Shown piece by piece: positions 1 through 6,281 of a DNA stretch of 8,314 bases. Position numbers and translations under genes: made by a program. How positions within the stretch are numbered: the first letter of the stretch is position 1; every line of letters starts with the position of its first letter. The notes under the pieces are model-generated. The model saw only the letters and a program-made list of their open reading frames with translations. It did no database searches and had not been told where the DNA came from. The DNA lies in assembly GCA_002686955.1 (NCBI GenBank), contig NYZA01000039.1, positions 1-8,314 of the forward strand, read 5' to 3'. This stretch comes from Gemmatimonadota bacterium (GTDB lineage Bacteria; GCA-2686955).

Positions 1-166
1 ATTTCTCACCAACTTTCGTCGCGAGGCGGCGCAGATTCGTGCCCTGGCGGTGCTTCGCACCGTTTCGCGCGGAGGCGTACTGGTTGCACGTCGCACAGAG
101 CGAAACGGGGGGAAGTGCTGCCAGGGTGCGGAGATGCGCCGCCACAGCAGAAAGTTGGTGAGAAAT
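1..166. repeat. Long imperfect inverted repeat, possible MITE or mobile-element end
   Basis: The outer 17 bases (ATTTCTCACCAACTTTC, 1-17) are repeated perfectly as the reverse complement at 150-166. Further paired blocks lie inside in matching order: 25-33 with 135-143 (9 bp), 42-48 with 120-126 (7 bp) and 61-68 with 100-107 (8 bp). Unpaired gaps on the two arms are nearly equal (7/6, 8/8 and 12/12 bases), so the whole stretch can fold into one long hairpin with a loop near 69-99. One frame is open from base 2 to a stop at 173-175, but its arginine-rich 57-residue product resembles no family I know. The repeat stops 6 bases before the stop codon of the minus-strand gene. The window starts exactly at the repeat, so the left boundary may not be the true one. 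The structure is seen directly; mobile origin is inferred. Confidence 0.6.
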
Positions 167-171
167 GCGGG

Positions 172-996
172 CTAGTTCAGCCGGATCGCCAGATCGTAGG
201 CATGCGCGAGGGTACTCTGCACATCGTACGTGTCGTGGGCCTCGGTCGTGCGAGCGAGATAGCGCGACAGATCGTCCACGGCCCGCCACCAGTGACCGAG
301 GTCGTGGTGCAACATGCCGCGATCCCTGATCTCCGGGAGTCTCCCCGGCGTGGCTTGCAAGAGACGGATCACCGAAACCAGGGCGTGATCCGCGTCGCCG
401 CTTCGCCGATAGGCGCGTTTGAGTGTTCGCAAGATCCGGAGCGCAAGATCCTTGTTCGTCAAAGGCGCGGGTTCATGCGGAGCCATGACCTTGCCACCGA
501 TCGTTTGGCGCGCCTTGCGGAGCGCTTCCGCGGTGTCGAACACCTGTCCGCCGTCGAAGAGGTCGACGAAGAGATCGGCGCCGACCCGTAGCACCAGTTG
601 ACCCGGGAGAATCACGGGATGACAGGTGTGTCCCGCTTCCCGCAGGGCTCCCAAATAGGGGATTGCGAAGGTGGCCGCGATTCCGAGCCCTCTGCACAAC
701 ACTTGGCTCAGAAAGCAGTTGCGAGGGTCGTAATAGTCCACCGTGTTGCCACGCATACGGTTGTGGACGAAGAAGTAGTGGTTCAACGTGCGCACGATGT
801 CGATCGGTTGCAGATCACCGGAAAGCTCGCGGGTTGCACCGGCAACGAATTCGCGATAGCTCTCGAGCGTTGCCTCCATGTCGAAATCGGCGGCATGGTC
901 GGCCTCGACGAGCAACGCCGCGCGCGGAAGGTCGATGTCGGGATCCTCCGAACGGAGAAGCGTCGCGAGCGGGTCCGCGGAGCTGGGGAGCTTCAT
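172..996 (-). CDS. SirB1-family transglutaminase-like protein with C-terminal TPR-like region
   Basis: This 274-residue protein matches the SirB1/UPF0162 family, a transglutaminase-fold core followed by TPR helices. The core is clear: HNRMRGNTVDYYDPRNCFL at residues 77-95, then RGLGIAATFAIPYL, LPGQLVLRVG (130-139) and LFVDLFDGG (142-150). Residues from about 180 to 274 are helical and TPR-like. Two positions differ from the family as I recall it: Gln133 stands where LPGH(F) normally carries His, and Cys94 stands where RNS(F/Y)L normally has Ser. I see no signal peptide, so it is probably cytoplasmic. The biochemical role of the family is poorly defined. The start was chosen because ATG at 996-994 overlaps the stop of the porin gene (ATGA) and immediately precedes the family-like N-terminus. 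No Shine-Dalgarno is visible, which fits translational coupling. The open frame continues upstream to 1143 but only as porin shadow. Confidence 0.82.
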   Translation of the reverse strand: MKLPSSADPLATLLRSEDPDIDLPRAALLVEADHAADFDMEATLESYREFVAGATRELSGDLQPIDIVRTLNHYFFVHNRMRGNTVDYYDPRNCFLSQVLCRGLGIAATFAIPYLGALREAGHTCHPVILPGQLVLRVGADLFVDLFDGGQVFDTAEALRKARQTIGGKVMAPHEPAPLTNKDLALRILRTLKRAYRRSGDADHALVSVIRLLQATPGRLPEIRDRGMLHHDLGHWWRAVDDLSRYLARTTEAHDTYDVQSTLAHAYDLAIRLN

Positions 997-1982
997 GGCG
1001 TGAAGCGCCAGGCGAGCACGATCCGATCGGTGGTGGCGTCCGAGCGATCGCCCGGAGCTTTTGCCCTGCTCAGATGGGTGAATTCCGCGATCAAGGCCGA
1101 CCCCTTCCACACCCGAATCCCGACGAATGGCGTCCACTCCCAAAGGGCGTTGTAGAGCACATCACGATCCGGATCGATCCTCGATGCACGGATGCCCGGA
1201 ACGACACCGCGCCAATCGAGCGCCCCTTCGACCGTCGAGCCGGTCATGTCGGTACCCGTCAGCCGGTTGTCGGCAGCCAACCATTCCCCCCATATCGAGA
1301 GCGACCTCCACTCGAGCGATAGATCTACCTCCCAGGCGAAACCGTTACCGTGCGTGCTCGACCGCGCCCAGTTCAGTCCGGCTCCGCACGAAAGCCCCTC
1401 GCCCAGACGGAATGCCGACCGGGAGATCCACTGCTTCTCGTCGTCGTCATCTTCGTTTTTCGGCCCCTGGCCATTCATCGCCGCCAGCTCGATCTCGATC
1501 GCTCTCGAGGCCCAGCTTCTCGACCAGCGAAACATCAGACCTTCATCGCGACCGACATAATCGGATTCGCCCTTCGGGGCGGCGAACTCCTGATTGTTCG
1601 CTCCGAACAGGTCGTAGACGATATCCCGCTCGGTCGTCCGCAGCTTGGAGCTCGCGATCAACGCCCCACGCGAAAAGGGCTTCTTGAATCGACCGAGTTG
1701 AATCTCAAACCCTTCGAGTATCTCCGCCTCGACATAGCCGTCGAGCAGCTCCACATCATCGGGTCGCACTTTCACCTCGATCGACAGAGAGCGCCGCTTC
1801 CCCAAATCCTCCTCGATCGCGAAACGCGAGCGCCGCAGGCCGAACGAGAAGGGCTCCTCGTCGTTCGGGCGCTCCAACTGGAACTGCATGAGTGGGTCGA
1901 TCTTGGTGGCGGGAGTGGGGGGCAATACGCCGAGCAGGAGCATTACGAGCAAGCTCGCCCTGACGCAGCCGCCGCCCGACAT
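993..1982 (-). CDS. Phosphate-selective porin O/P-like outer-membrane protein
   Basis: The product is 329 residues. A signal peptide (about residues 1-26, hydrophobic LLVMLLLGVL) precedes a beta-barrel-like sequence. The OprO/OprP signature is recognisable: FGLRRSRFAIEEDL (47-60), an alternating strand VKVRPDD, DGYVEAEI (81-88), then the family hallmark LGRFKKPFSR (96-105) with SSKLRTTERDIV just after. The rest alternates amphipathic strands with polar loops, including an acidic loop at 177-182 and a lone Trp-rich strand WEWTPFVGIRVW (281-292). It ends LAWRFTP, with the aromatic residue third from the end rather than last. It is shorter than the roughly 400 residues usual for OprP, so it may be a smaller 12-16-strand variant. 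Family members pass phosphate or polyphosphate; substrate here is inferred only. The start is ATG at 1982-1980, 5 bases after GAGGGG, a good ribosome site; two upstream ATGs at 2001-2006 lie inside the preceding gene. Confidence 0.8.
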   Translation of the reverse strand: MSGGGCVRASLLVMLLLGVLPPTPATKIDPLMQFQLERPNDEEPFSFGLRRSRFAIEEDLGKRRSLSIEVKVRPDDVELLDGYVEAEILEGFEIQLGRFKKPFSRGALIASSKLRTTERDIVYDLFGANNQEFAAPKGESDYVGRDEGLMFRWSRSWASRAIEIELAAMNGQGPKNEDDDDEKQWISRSAFRLGEGLSCGAGLNWARSSTHGNGFAWEVDLSLEWRSLSIWGEWLAADNRLTGTDMTGSTVEGALDWRGVVPGIRASRIDPDRDVLYNALWEWTPFVGIRVWKGSALIAEFTHLSRAKAPGDRSDATTDRIVLAWRFTP

Positions 1983-1989
1983 CGTCCCC

Positions 1990-2829
1990 TCAGGCCTCGC
2001 CATCATCCAGGCTCCACTGGATATCCACGGCGTGAGGATCGATCCGCGCGCGCAGCTCCCTGATCCATAGCTCAACCGACTCGCCGGGACCGAGGCGCAC
2101 GCGCGCCTGGACGCGACCATCGTCCCGGCGCTCGCGCAAGAAGAGCAGCACTGCGTGGGTTGATTCCTCCACGCTGTCTTCGATCCCGGCGGTCAATGCC
2201 TGCGCATCGCTTCCCCGTGCTTTCAGAGTCAAGGTGGGGCCCGCGAGTTTGTCCTCGCCGGCATCGTCCTCGGGTGTGCGCGAGCCCCACAGCAGAATCG
2301 GGATGAGCAGCAGAACGAATGCCGCCGTGCTTACCCCGGCGAGCGCGAATTGGCCCAGGCCGCATGCCATACCGAGCCCGATGTGCACGAAAATCAACGC
2401 GGTTTCGACCGGGTTGCTGACCACGTTGCGGAAGCGGATGAAGCTGCCGAGCCCCACGAGCCCCATCGCGCGTTCGAAGCTGTCGTTGATTACGAGCACC
2501 ATCAGCGCCGCGGCGACGGTAAGGATCACCTGCGTCTGGACCATGCGGCGCGCCCGTTTTCCGCTCCCGTTCGATCGCCGCCGCAGGGGGTGGAACGCCA
2601 GGACCGCGCCGATCGCCGCGGCAAACACCAGCCGCACCAAGAGCTTGAGTAGCTCCTCGACCGTATAGTCCGGTGCTCCGAGCGAGGGCAGTTCCAGAAC
2701 GGCACTCGAATCCGGAAGCTGTGCTCCGGCGGCAAACGCCGTGCCCGCGGCGAGCCATGCGACGCTCACCGCGAATGCGCTCGTTCGTGCGTGCGGCTTG
2801 GTATCGGTTTCCGTGTCTGCTTCGAACAT
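1990..2829 (-). CDS. DUF4956 / MgtC-like inner-membrane protein
   Basis: The product is 279 residues. An N-terminal hydrophobic stretch (17-34, ending TAFAAGA) could be a cleaved signal or a first membrane segment. The core follows: a helix at 58-80 (LLKLLVRLVFAAAIGAVLAF) ending in a basic PLRRRS stretch, a second helix at 98-114, then GLGSFIRFRNVVSNPVETA (126-144), which is the DUF4956-like signature, and IGLGMACGLGQF (150-161). A last helix (166-181) leads to a roughly 95-residue soluble tail that resembles the small C-terminal domain of MgtC-type proteins. The function of DUF4956 is not established; it often neighbours VTC polyphosphate polymerase and CotH-like kinases. It is the first gene of the minus-strand block; the porin starts 7 bases after its stop. 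The start at 2829 has no visible Shine-Dalgarno. The frame runs on to 3477, but that part is antisense to the lamin-tail genes and was rejected. Confidence 0.8.
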   Translation of the reverse strand: MFEADTETDTKPHARTSAFAVSVAWLAAGTAFAAGAQLPDSSAVLELPSLGAPDYTVEELLKLLVRLVFAAAIGAVLAFHPLRRRSNGSGKRARRMVQTQVILTVAAALMVLVINDSFERAMGLVGLGSFIRFRNVVSNPVETALIFVHIGLGMACGLGQFALAGVSTAAFVLLLIPILLWGSRTPEDDAGEDKLAGPTLTLKARGSDAQALTAGIEDSVEESTHAVLLFLRERRDDGRVQARVRLGPGESVELWIRELRARIDPHAVDIQWSLDDGEA

Positions 2830-2884
2830 GGCGGGAGGATAGACCTTGCCCGGGACGAGGGAAAGGCGCCCGTCGCCCGTGAGC

Positions 2885-2936
2885 TGGACACCGAGCCGAC
2901 GTTCCAAGCTATAGTCTCCGCCGAGATCGTGGTGAA
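2885..2936. promoter_or_regulatory. Candidate divergent promoter pair sharing CTATAG
   Basis: The space between the two divergent blocks holds the palindrome CTATAG (2909-2914), which can serve as a -10 on both strands. On the plus strand, TGGACA (2885-2890) lies 19 bases before TATAGT (2910-2915). On the minus strand, TTCACC (complement of 2931-2936) lies 17 bases before TATAGC (complement of 2908-2913). Both are imperfect matches to a housekeeping sigma-70-type consensus, and promoter rules in this lineage are unknown, so this is a weak inference from spacing and position. Confidence 0.3.
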
Positions 2937-2976
2937 ACGGATCAACTTGCGAATCGCTCCAGACAGTCTCGAATGC

Positions 2977-3504
2977 TTGATAAAGAGGGTGCCGGCGGCG
3001 GCGCCCATTCTGGCCGCCGCTCCGATGCTCTGCCTCCTCGCGTGCGCCGAGAAGGGGGTCGCGCCCGAGCCGGATCCGGAACCCAGGGTCGTGCTGAACG
3101 AGCTCATGGCCGACAACGCGGGAACGACAGCCGATGATGACGGGGAGTTCGATGACTGGATCGAAATCCTCAATGTGGGAGAAACCGAGATCCCGCTTTC
3201 CGACCTGGCTCTTACGGACCGCTTGGACGACACCGATCCGTGGATCCCGGAGGGGACCGAGGCGTTGAGCCCAGGGGAACGGGTGTTGATCTGGGCGGAC
3301 GGAGACGACACCGCATTGCACGCCGATTTCAAGCTTAATGTCCTCGGAGAGACCGTGGTCTTGCATTGGTCTCGGGAGGGCGGCATTATCGATTCGGTTA
3401 CCTACGAGGCATTGGACGCCGACGAGGCATATGCCCGATTCCCGGATGGCGAAGGGCCCTGGCGCCGAACCGATCAACCCACCCCAGGAGGGAGCAACTC
3501 ATGA
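2977..3504 (+). CDS. Lamin-tail-domain (LTD) lipoprotein
   Basis: The product is about 175 residues if started at TTG 2977. It has a lipoprotein signal: basic IKR, an Ala/Pro-rich hydrophobic core, then LLAC (lipobox, Cys23). A short PEPDPEP linker leads into one LTD domain (about 37-170) with RVVLNELMADN, DGEFDDWIEILN, GERVLIWADGDD, the HADFKL motif, and a closing YARFPDGEGPWR...TDQPTPGGSNS. LTD folds are Ig-like beta sandwiches common on surface and secreted bacterial proteins, where they are thought to help bind or anchor other macromolecules. The start is uncertain: no good Shine-Dalgarno precedes TTG 2977; GTG 2929 or 2932 would give a long, odd signal; GTG 2989 would drop the basic residues; ATG 2791 would overlap the divergent gene. 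The stop overlaps the next start (ATGA). Its LTD region is clearly paralogous to the next gene. Confidence 0.8.
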   Translation: MIKRVPAAAPILAAAPMLCLLACAEKGVAPEPDPEPRVVLNELMADNAGTTADDDGEFDDWIEILNVGETEIPLSDLALTDRLDDTDPWIPEGTEALSPGERVLIWADGDDTALHADFKLNVLGETVVLHWSREGGIIDSVTYEALDADEAYARFPDGEGPWRRTDQPTPGGSNS

Positions 3505-4292
3505 GACGCGAAACGACAACGCTCGCAACAGCACTCCTCACCTGCGCATTTGCGGCGACGCGGGCATCCGCCGGGCTATTCCTGAACGAAGCCATGCCGA
3601 TCAATAACGATACAATCGCCGATGAAGGCGGAGATTACGATGATTGGTTCGAGCTTTACAATAGCTCCGCGACGCCGATTTCATTGTTCGGTTTCTCGGT
3701 GAGCGACAGCCCGGAGGACACAGTCACCTGGGCTTTCCCCTACACGACGATTCCGGGCCACGGATTCCTGATCGTCTGGGCGGACGACGATCAGGAGCAG
3801 GGCCCCCTGCACGCACCCTTCAAGCTGAGCGGCAGTGGCGAGAGTCTGGTTCTCTGGTTCGGTTCCACCATCGTCGACTCGGTCTCGTGGGGACCTGCGG
3901 AGGCCGACGAATCGTATTCGCGCCTGCCCGACGGGGTAGGTGAGTGGTCCTGGACCGACCAGCCGACCCCCGAGGCATCGAACAAAGCGACCGGGATCGG
4001 TGATGGCGGGCTGCCGCCGTCGCGACCGATGTTCGCTTTGGAACCCGCTCGGCCGAACCCCTTCAATCCACGCACGACGGTCCCGATCGCTCTGGATGCC
4101 GCTGTGAAACGACTGCGGGTCGTGGCGTACGATGTTGCCGGTAGGGCGGTGGAGACTCTGTACGACGCGCCCGCCGATGCTGGTACCATGCGTCTCTCTT
4201 GGCAAGCATCCGACCTGCCCAGCGGAATCTATGTCGTCCGGGCGGAAGCGGATGGTCAGCGACAATCGAGGAAACTCGTTCTTCTCAAGTAG
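3501..4292 (+). CDS. Secreted LTD protein with FlgD-like / type IX-style C-terminal sorting domain
   Basis: The product is 263 residues. A signal peptide (1-24, ending RASA) precedes an LTD domain (about 25-162): LFLNEAMPIN, GGDYDDWFELYN (43-54), IVWADDDQ, LHAPFKLSGSGESLVLWF, IVDSVSW, and SRLPDGVGEWSWTDQPTP. After a Gly/Pro linker comes a C-terminal module (about 178-263): EPARPNPFNPRTTV, VVAYDVAGRAVETLYD, an AGT...LSW strand, LPSGIYVVRAEA and the final RKLVLLK. This pattern is that of FlgD-Ig-like/T9SS type A sorting domains, which direct secretion across the outer membrane and surface attachment in FCB-group bacteria. No catalytic domain is present, so the protein may be structural or adhesive. 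The start ATG 3501 overlaps the upstream stop and follows AGGAGGGAG by a suitable distance. The lipoprotein gene begins 31 bases downstream. Confidence 0.88.
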   Translation: MRRETTTLATALLTCAFAATRASAGLFLNEAMPINNDTIADEGGDYDDWFELYNSSATPISLFGFSVSDSPEDTVTWAFPYTTIPGHGFLIVWADDDQEQGPLHAPFKLSGSGESLVLWFGSTIVDSVSWGPAEADESYSRLPDGVGEWSWTDQPTPEASNKATGIGDGGLPPSRPMFALEPARPNPFNPRTTVPIALDAAVKRLRVVAYDVAGRAVETLYDAPADAGTMRLSWQASDLPSGIYVVRAEADGQRQSRKLVLLK

Positions 4293-4323
4293 ACCACCGC
4301 CTCATTCCGTTTGGAGAGCCTCC

Positions 4324-5004
4324 ATGACATTCAAGCGATTCATTGAATCGTATCTCGCATTTGTATGTTCAGGCGTGCTCGTGGGCTGCGGCGACAAGAA
4401 CGAAGTGCAACCCCCTGCGCAACCGCTCCCGAACGATCCCCCGCCCGCCGCGCGAGCGGTTTCGGAAAAAGGCGAGGCACCAAAGATGTTGACGGCCGGC
4501 GATCGAATCGAGGTCTACGCCGAGGTGCTCCAGCAGGTGTTGCGCAGGGATTCCTCTCCAAGGAGCGGGGTTTTTGTCGATCCGAGTGGGCTCCTCGGCC
4601 TCGACGACTTGCAGCGCCACCAGGTCTTGGTCGCGCTCGAATCCGTGGAAGCGCGCGCCTTCTTCGGTGCCCGGGAGGATGTGCTGGAGGCGGTGAAGGA
4701 GAGAGACGAGGAGCGCGATCGAGACGAGGCCGCTCGCTTGAACAAGGCCAACAAGAAACGAGATCAGAGTGGTTCATCCACGGCGGCAACACCCTTGGAG
4801 CTCGCACCAGTCGCCGACGACGAAGCCCCGATGCTGGTGATCAGCCTTGAAGTCGGGTCCTTTCTAGCCGAGCGGGCGTCGATCGTCGGTTCTTCGTGGC
4901 ACATAGAATCCGGAGAAAAGCGGACGCGCTTCGCGGCCGCCTGGAGCGACGATCAGTGGCGGGTGCGGGAAGATCGCTCCGCCGAGACGGGTGAGGGCGA
5001 ATAG
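4324..5004 (+). CDS. Predicted lipoprotein of unknown function
   Basis: I do not recognise this 226-residue protein. What can be seen is a lipoprotein signal with basic FKR, a hydrophobic stretch and LVGC (lipobox, Cys22), then a Pro-rich low-complexity tether (29-42). A globular-looking part follows (55-118; RIEVYAEVLQQVL, GVFVDPSGLLGLDDLQRHQVL). Next is a highly charged helical segment (119-147, rich in Glu, Arg, Asp and Lys), likely a coiled coil or long single helix. The C-terminal part (165-215) reads as short beta strands, with LVISLEVGSFLAERASIVG and WHIESGEKRTRFAAAWSDDQWRV. The start ATG 4324 is 5 bases after GGAGAG. The gene lies 31 bases after the sorted LTD protein, so it probably shares that transcript and may serve the same cell surface. 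No terminator-like hairpin is obvious after the stop. Confidence 0.75.
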   Translation: MTFKRFIESYLAFVCSGVLVGCGDKNEVQPPAQPLPNDPPPAARAVSEKGEAPKMLTAGDRIEVYAEVLQQVLRRDSSPRSGVFVDPSGLLGLDDLQRHQVLVALESVEARAFFGAREDVLEAVKERDEERDRDEAARLNKANKKRDQSGSSTAATPLELAPVADDEAPMLVISLEVGSFLAERASIVGSSWHIESGEKRTRFAAAWSDDQWRVREDRSAETGEGE

Positions 5005-5032
5005 TACGCCGAATAAAACATCCACTTTGTAC

Positions 5033-5066
5033 TTGACGCTGGCGATCGTCTGAACTAATTGTCCCA
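5033..5066 (+). promoter_or_regulatory. Weak upstream promoter candidate for the barrel gene
   Basis: TTGACG (5033-5038) matches a -35 box well, but the following region offers only ACTAAT or TAATTG at 15-17 bases. It is listed because the 251-base gap before the barrel gene must contain its control region. The TACAAT site at 5158 is the better candidate. Confidence 0.15.
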
Positions 5067-5136
5067 TGGTTTATGGAATCCGTTCCGCGAGACGGATCGT
5101 CCGGGGGCATTGTGGGCACAACATAGAGAATCGCGG

Positions 5137-5163
5137 TTCCAAACCTCACGCTTTGTATACAAT
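5137..5163 (+). promoter_or_regulatory. Candidate promoter for the outer-membrane barrel gene
   Basis: TACAAT (5158-5163) is a 5-of-6 match to a -10 box and sits in the perfect palindrome TTGTATACAA (5153-5162). A weak -35-like TTCCAA lies at 5137-5142 with a short 15-base spacer. Transcription would begin near 5170, giving a leader of about 85 bases that holds the hairpin at 5180-5196. This is inference from consensus and location. Confidence 0.35.
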
Positions 5164-5179
5164 CGCTTTCGCGAGGAGT

Positions 5180-5196
5180 GAGACGACGGTCGTCTC
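5180..5196 (+). promoter_or_regulatory. Palindrome in the leader of the barrel gene
   Basis: GAGACGAC-G-GTCGTCTC is a perfect 8+1+8 palindrome. As RNA it gives a 7-bp stem with a CGG loop, about 50 bases ahead of the ribosome site GAGAGGAG (5243-5250). It could be an operator for a dimeric regulator or a 5' stabilising hairpin. The symmetry is seen directly; the role is unknown. Confidence 0.45.
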
Positions 5197-5255
5197 GGCC
5201 GCTCCGATTACCCCTCGCTGTCTGGTGCGCAAATCGAATTCTGAGAGGAGTTCCA

Positions 5256-6227
5256 ATGAGGCTATTTGCTAAAGGACTGCTGTCCAGTGTCGGCCTGACG
5301 CTGGTTTTCGCTCCGGGGGCGCTCGCCAACTGGAGCCGAGTCAATGCAATGGGCGGAGACGACCGTCTTCTGCTCGATGACAATACGATCCGATACCGTT
5401 TCCCCCACCAACTGGTCAACTACCACGACGTAAACGTCGAGGACGGGGCCGGTTTCTCGATCGTACATGAGTACGGAGACGCAACCGTCGGTGCCATGCA
5501 CGATGCAACACCCGGTTCGACGAACTTCCTGAACCTCATGTACGCGCGCAACAACTGGGGGGCGATCCTCTGGTTGGACCACCAATCGGACGGCGAAGAT
5601 CTGCCGGGCTACACCGGCGCTTGGGTCAACTTCGGCACCGAGCTCGGCGGCGGCGATTTCGCCATCGGTGGTGGCTTCTTCTCCGACGATCCAGGCGGGG
5701 GCGGCGATGCCGTCACCGGCTTCGAGGGCCATGCGAACTTCCGCGGCGCCGATGGCGTCAGCACCTGGTTAAACTTGGGCCCGATCGGTGAGGTCACCTT
5801 CGAGAGCGTCGCTGACGATCACAGCATGTTCAGCGTGGAGGCGGGCCTTGGCGGCAACCATACCTTCGGCACCAGCGGCACCGTTGTCTGCGGTGTATTC
5901 GCCAGTTTCGAAAACTTTAGCCCCGATGTCGGTGACGCCATCAGCACGATCATTCTGCCCGATTTTCACGTAGGCGCGGAGTACGATGTCGGCAGCTGGT
6001 TCGGCTATGGTGTGACTCTGCGTGCCGGAGCGAACCGCATGACCGAGTGGGAAGATGGCGCCATCACCCACATGTTCATGCAGGACTTCGGTTTCGGAAT
6101 CGGAAACGATCGTGTTTCGATCGACGGCGTGCTGCACGACGATGTGCTCAGGGACGGTCCCTACATCGTCGGTGGAGAGGACAACGGCCTCTTCACGCAG
6201 CTCTCCGTGACGATCGGTCTCGACTAG
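5256..6227 (+). CDS. Predicted outer-membrane beta-barrel protein
   Basis: The product is 323 residues. A classic signal peptide (MRLFAKGLLSSVGLTLVFAPGALA, cleavage after residue 24) is followed by a long run of alternating hydrophobic/polar strands and Gly/Asp-rich turns, as in porin-like barrels. The mature N-terminus (NWSRVNAMGGDDRLLLDDNTIRYRFP) has the look of a conserved lead motif, RVxAMGG...DDxxNI...FP, that I associate with uncharacterised barrels of FCB-type bacteria. Later strands include WGAILWLDHQ, FAIGGGFFSDDPGGGG, GVTLRAGANRMTEW and FMQDFGFGIGNDRVSIDGVL. It ends in FTQLSVTIGLD, not in an aromatic residue. A single Cys (212) is present. No substrate can be assigned. The start ATG 5256 is 5 bases after GAGAGGAG; upstream in-frame codons from 5178 lie in non-coding leader. 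It seems to be a single-gene unit, bounded by its own promoter region and the downstream hairpin. Confidence 0.8.
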   Translation: MRLFAKGLLSSVGLTLVFAPGALANWSRVNAMGGDDRLLLDDNTIRYRFPHQLVNYHDVNVEDGAGFSIVHEYGDATVGAMHDATPGSTNFLNLMYARNNWGAILWLDHQSDGEDLPGYTGAWVNFGTELGGGDFAIGGGFFSDDPGGGGDAVTGFEGHANFRGADGVSTWLNLGPIGEVTFESVADDHSMFSVEAGLGGNHTFGTSGTVVCGVFASFENFSPDVGDAISTIILPDFHVGAEYDVGSWFGYGVTLRAGANRMTEWEDGAITHMFMQDFGFGIGNDRVSIDGVLHDDVLRDGPYIVGGEDNGLFTQLSVTIGLD

Positions 6228-6281
6228 GAAGCCGCGATCTTTCCAGCCGGATCGGTGCAAATGGCCGATCTCGCCAGACCT

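Noticed and set aside
1-166. Integron attC site
   Set aside because: The hairpin layout and AAC/GTT ends are suggestive, but CACCAAC and GTTGGTG do not fit the RYYYAAC/GTTRRRY core sites, the length exceeds usual attC sites, and no integrase or cassette is visible.
2-175. C-terminal fragment of a transposase read in plus frame 2
   Set aside because: The frame is open to the window edge, but the 57-residue product is arginine-rich, matches nothing I know, and consists almost entirely of the inverted repeat.
1350-2063. Long plus-strand open frame opposite the porin
   Set aside because: It is a GC-rich shadow with no signal, motif or ribosome site; the minus-strand porin has clear family motifs.
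2830-3477. N-terminal extension of the DUF4956 gene
   Set aside because: It is antisense to the well-supported LTD lipoprotein gene, lacks family resemblance, and the hydrophobic N-terminus begins just after the ATG at 2829.
5003-5033. Terminator after the unknown lipoprotein
   Set aside because: Only AGTAC/GTACT can pair, over a long loop, with no GC-rich stem or T-run.
5066-5272. Small 68-codon gene in the barrel leader
   Set aside because: No Shine-Dalgarno before its ATG, it overlaps the barrel start, and the product has no recognisable features.
4841-5419. Minus-strand gene across the 5005-5255 gap
   Set aside because: Its product is low-complexity, Arg/Ser/Pro-rich and overlaps both flanking genes, which have strong signal peptides and ribosome sites.
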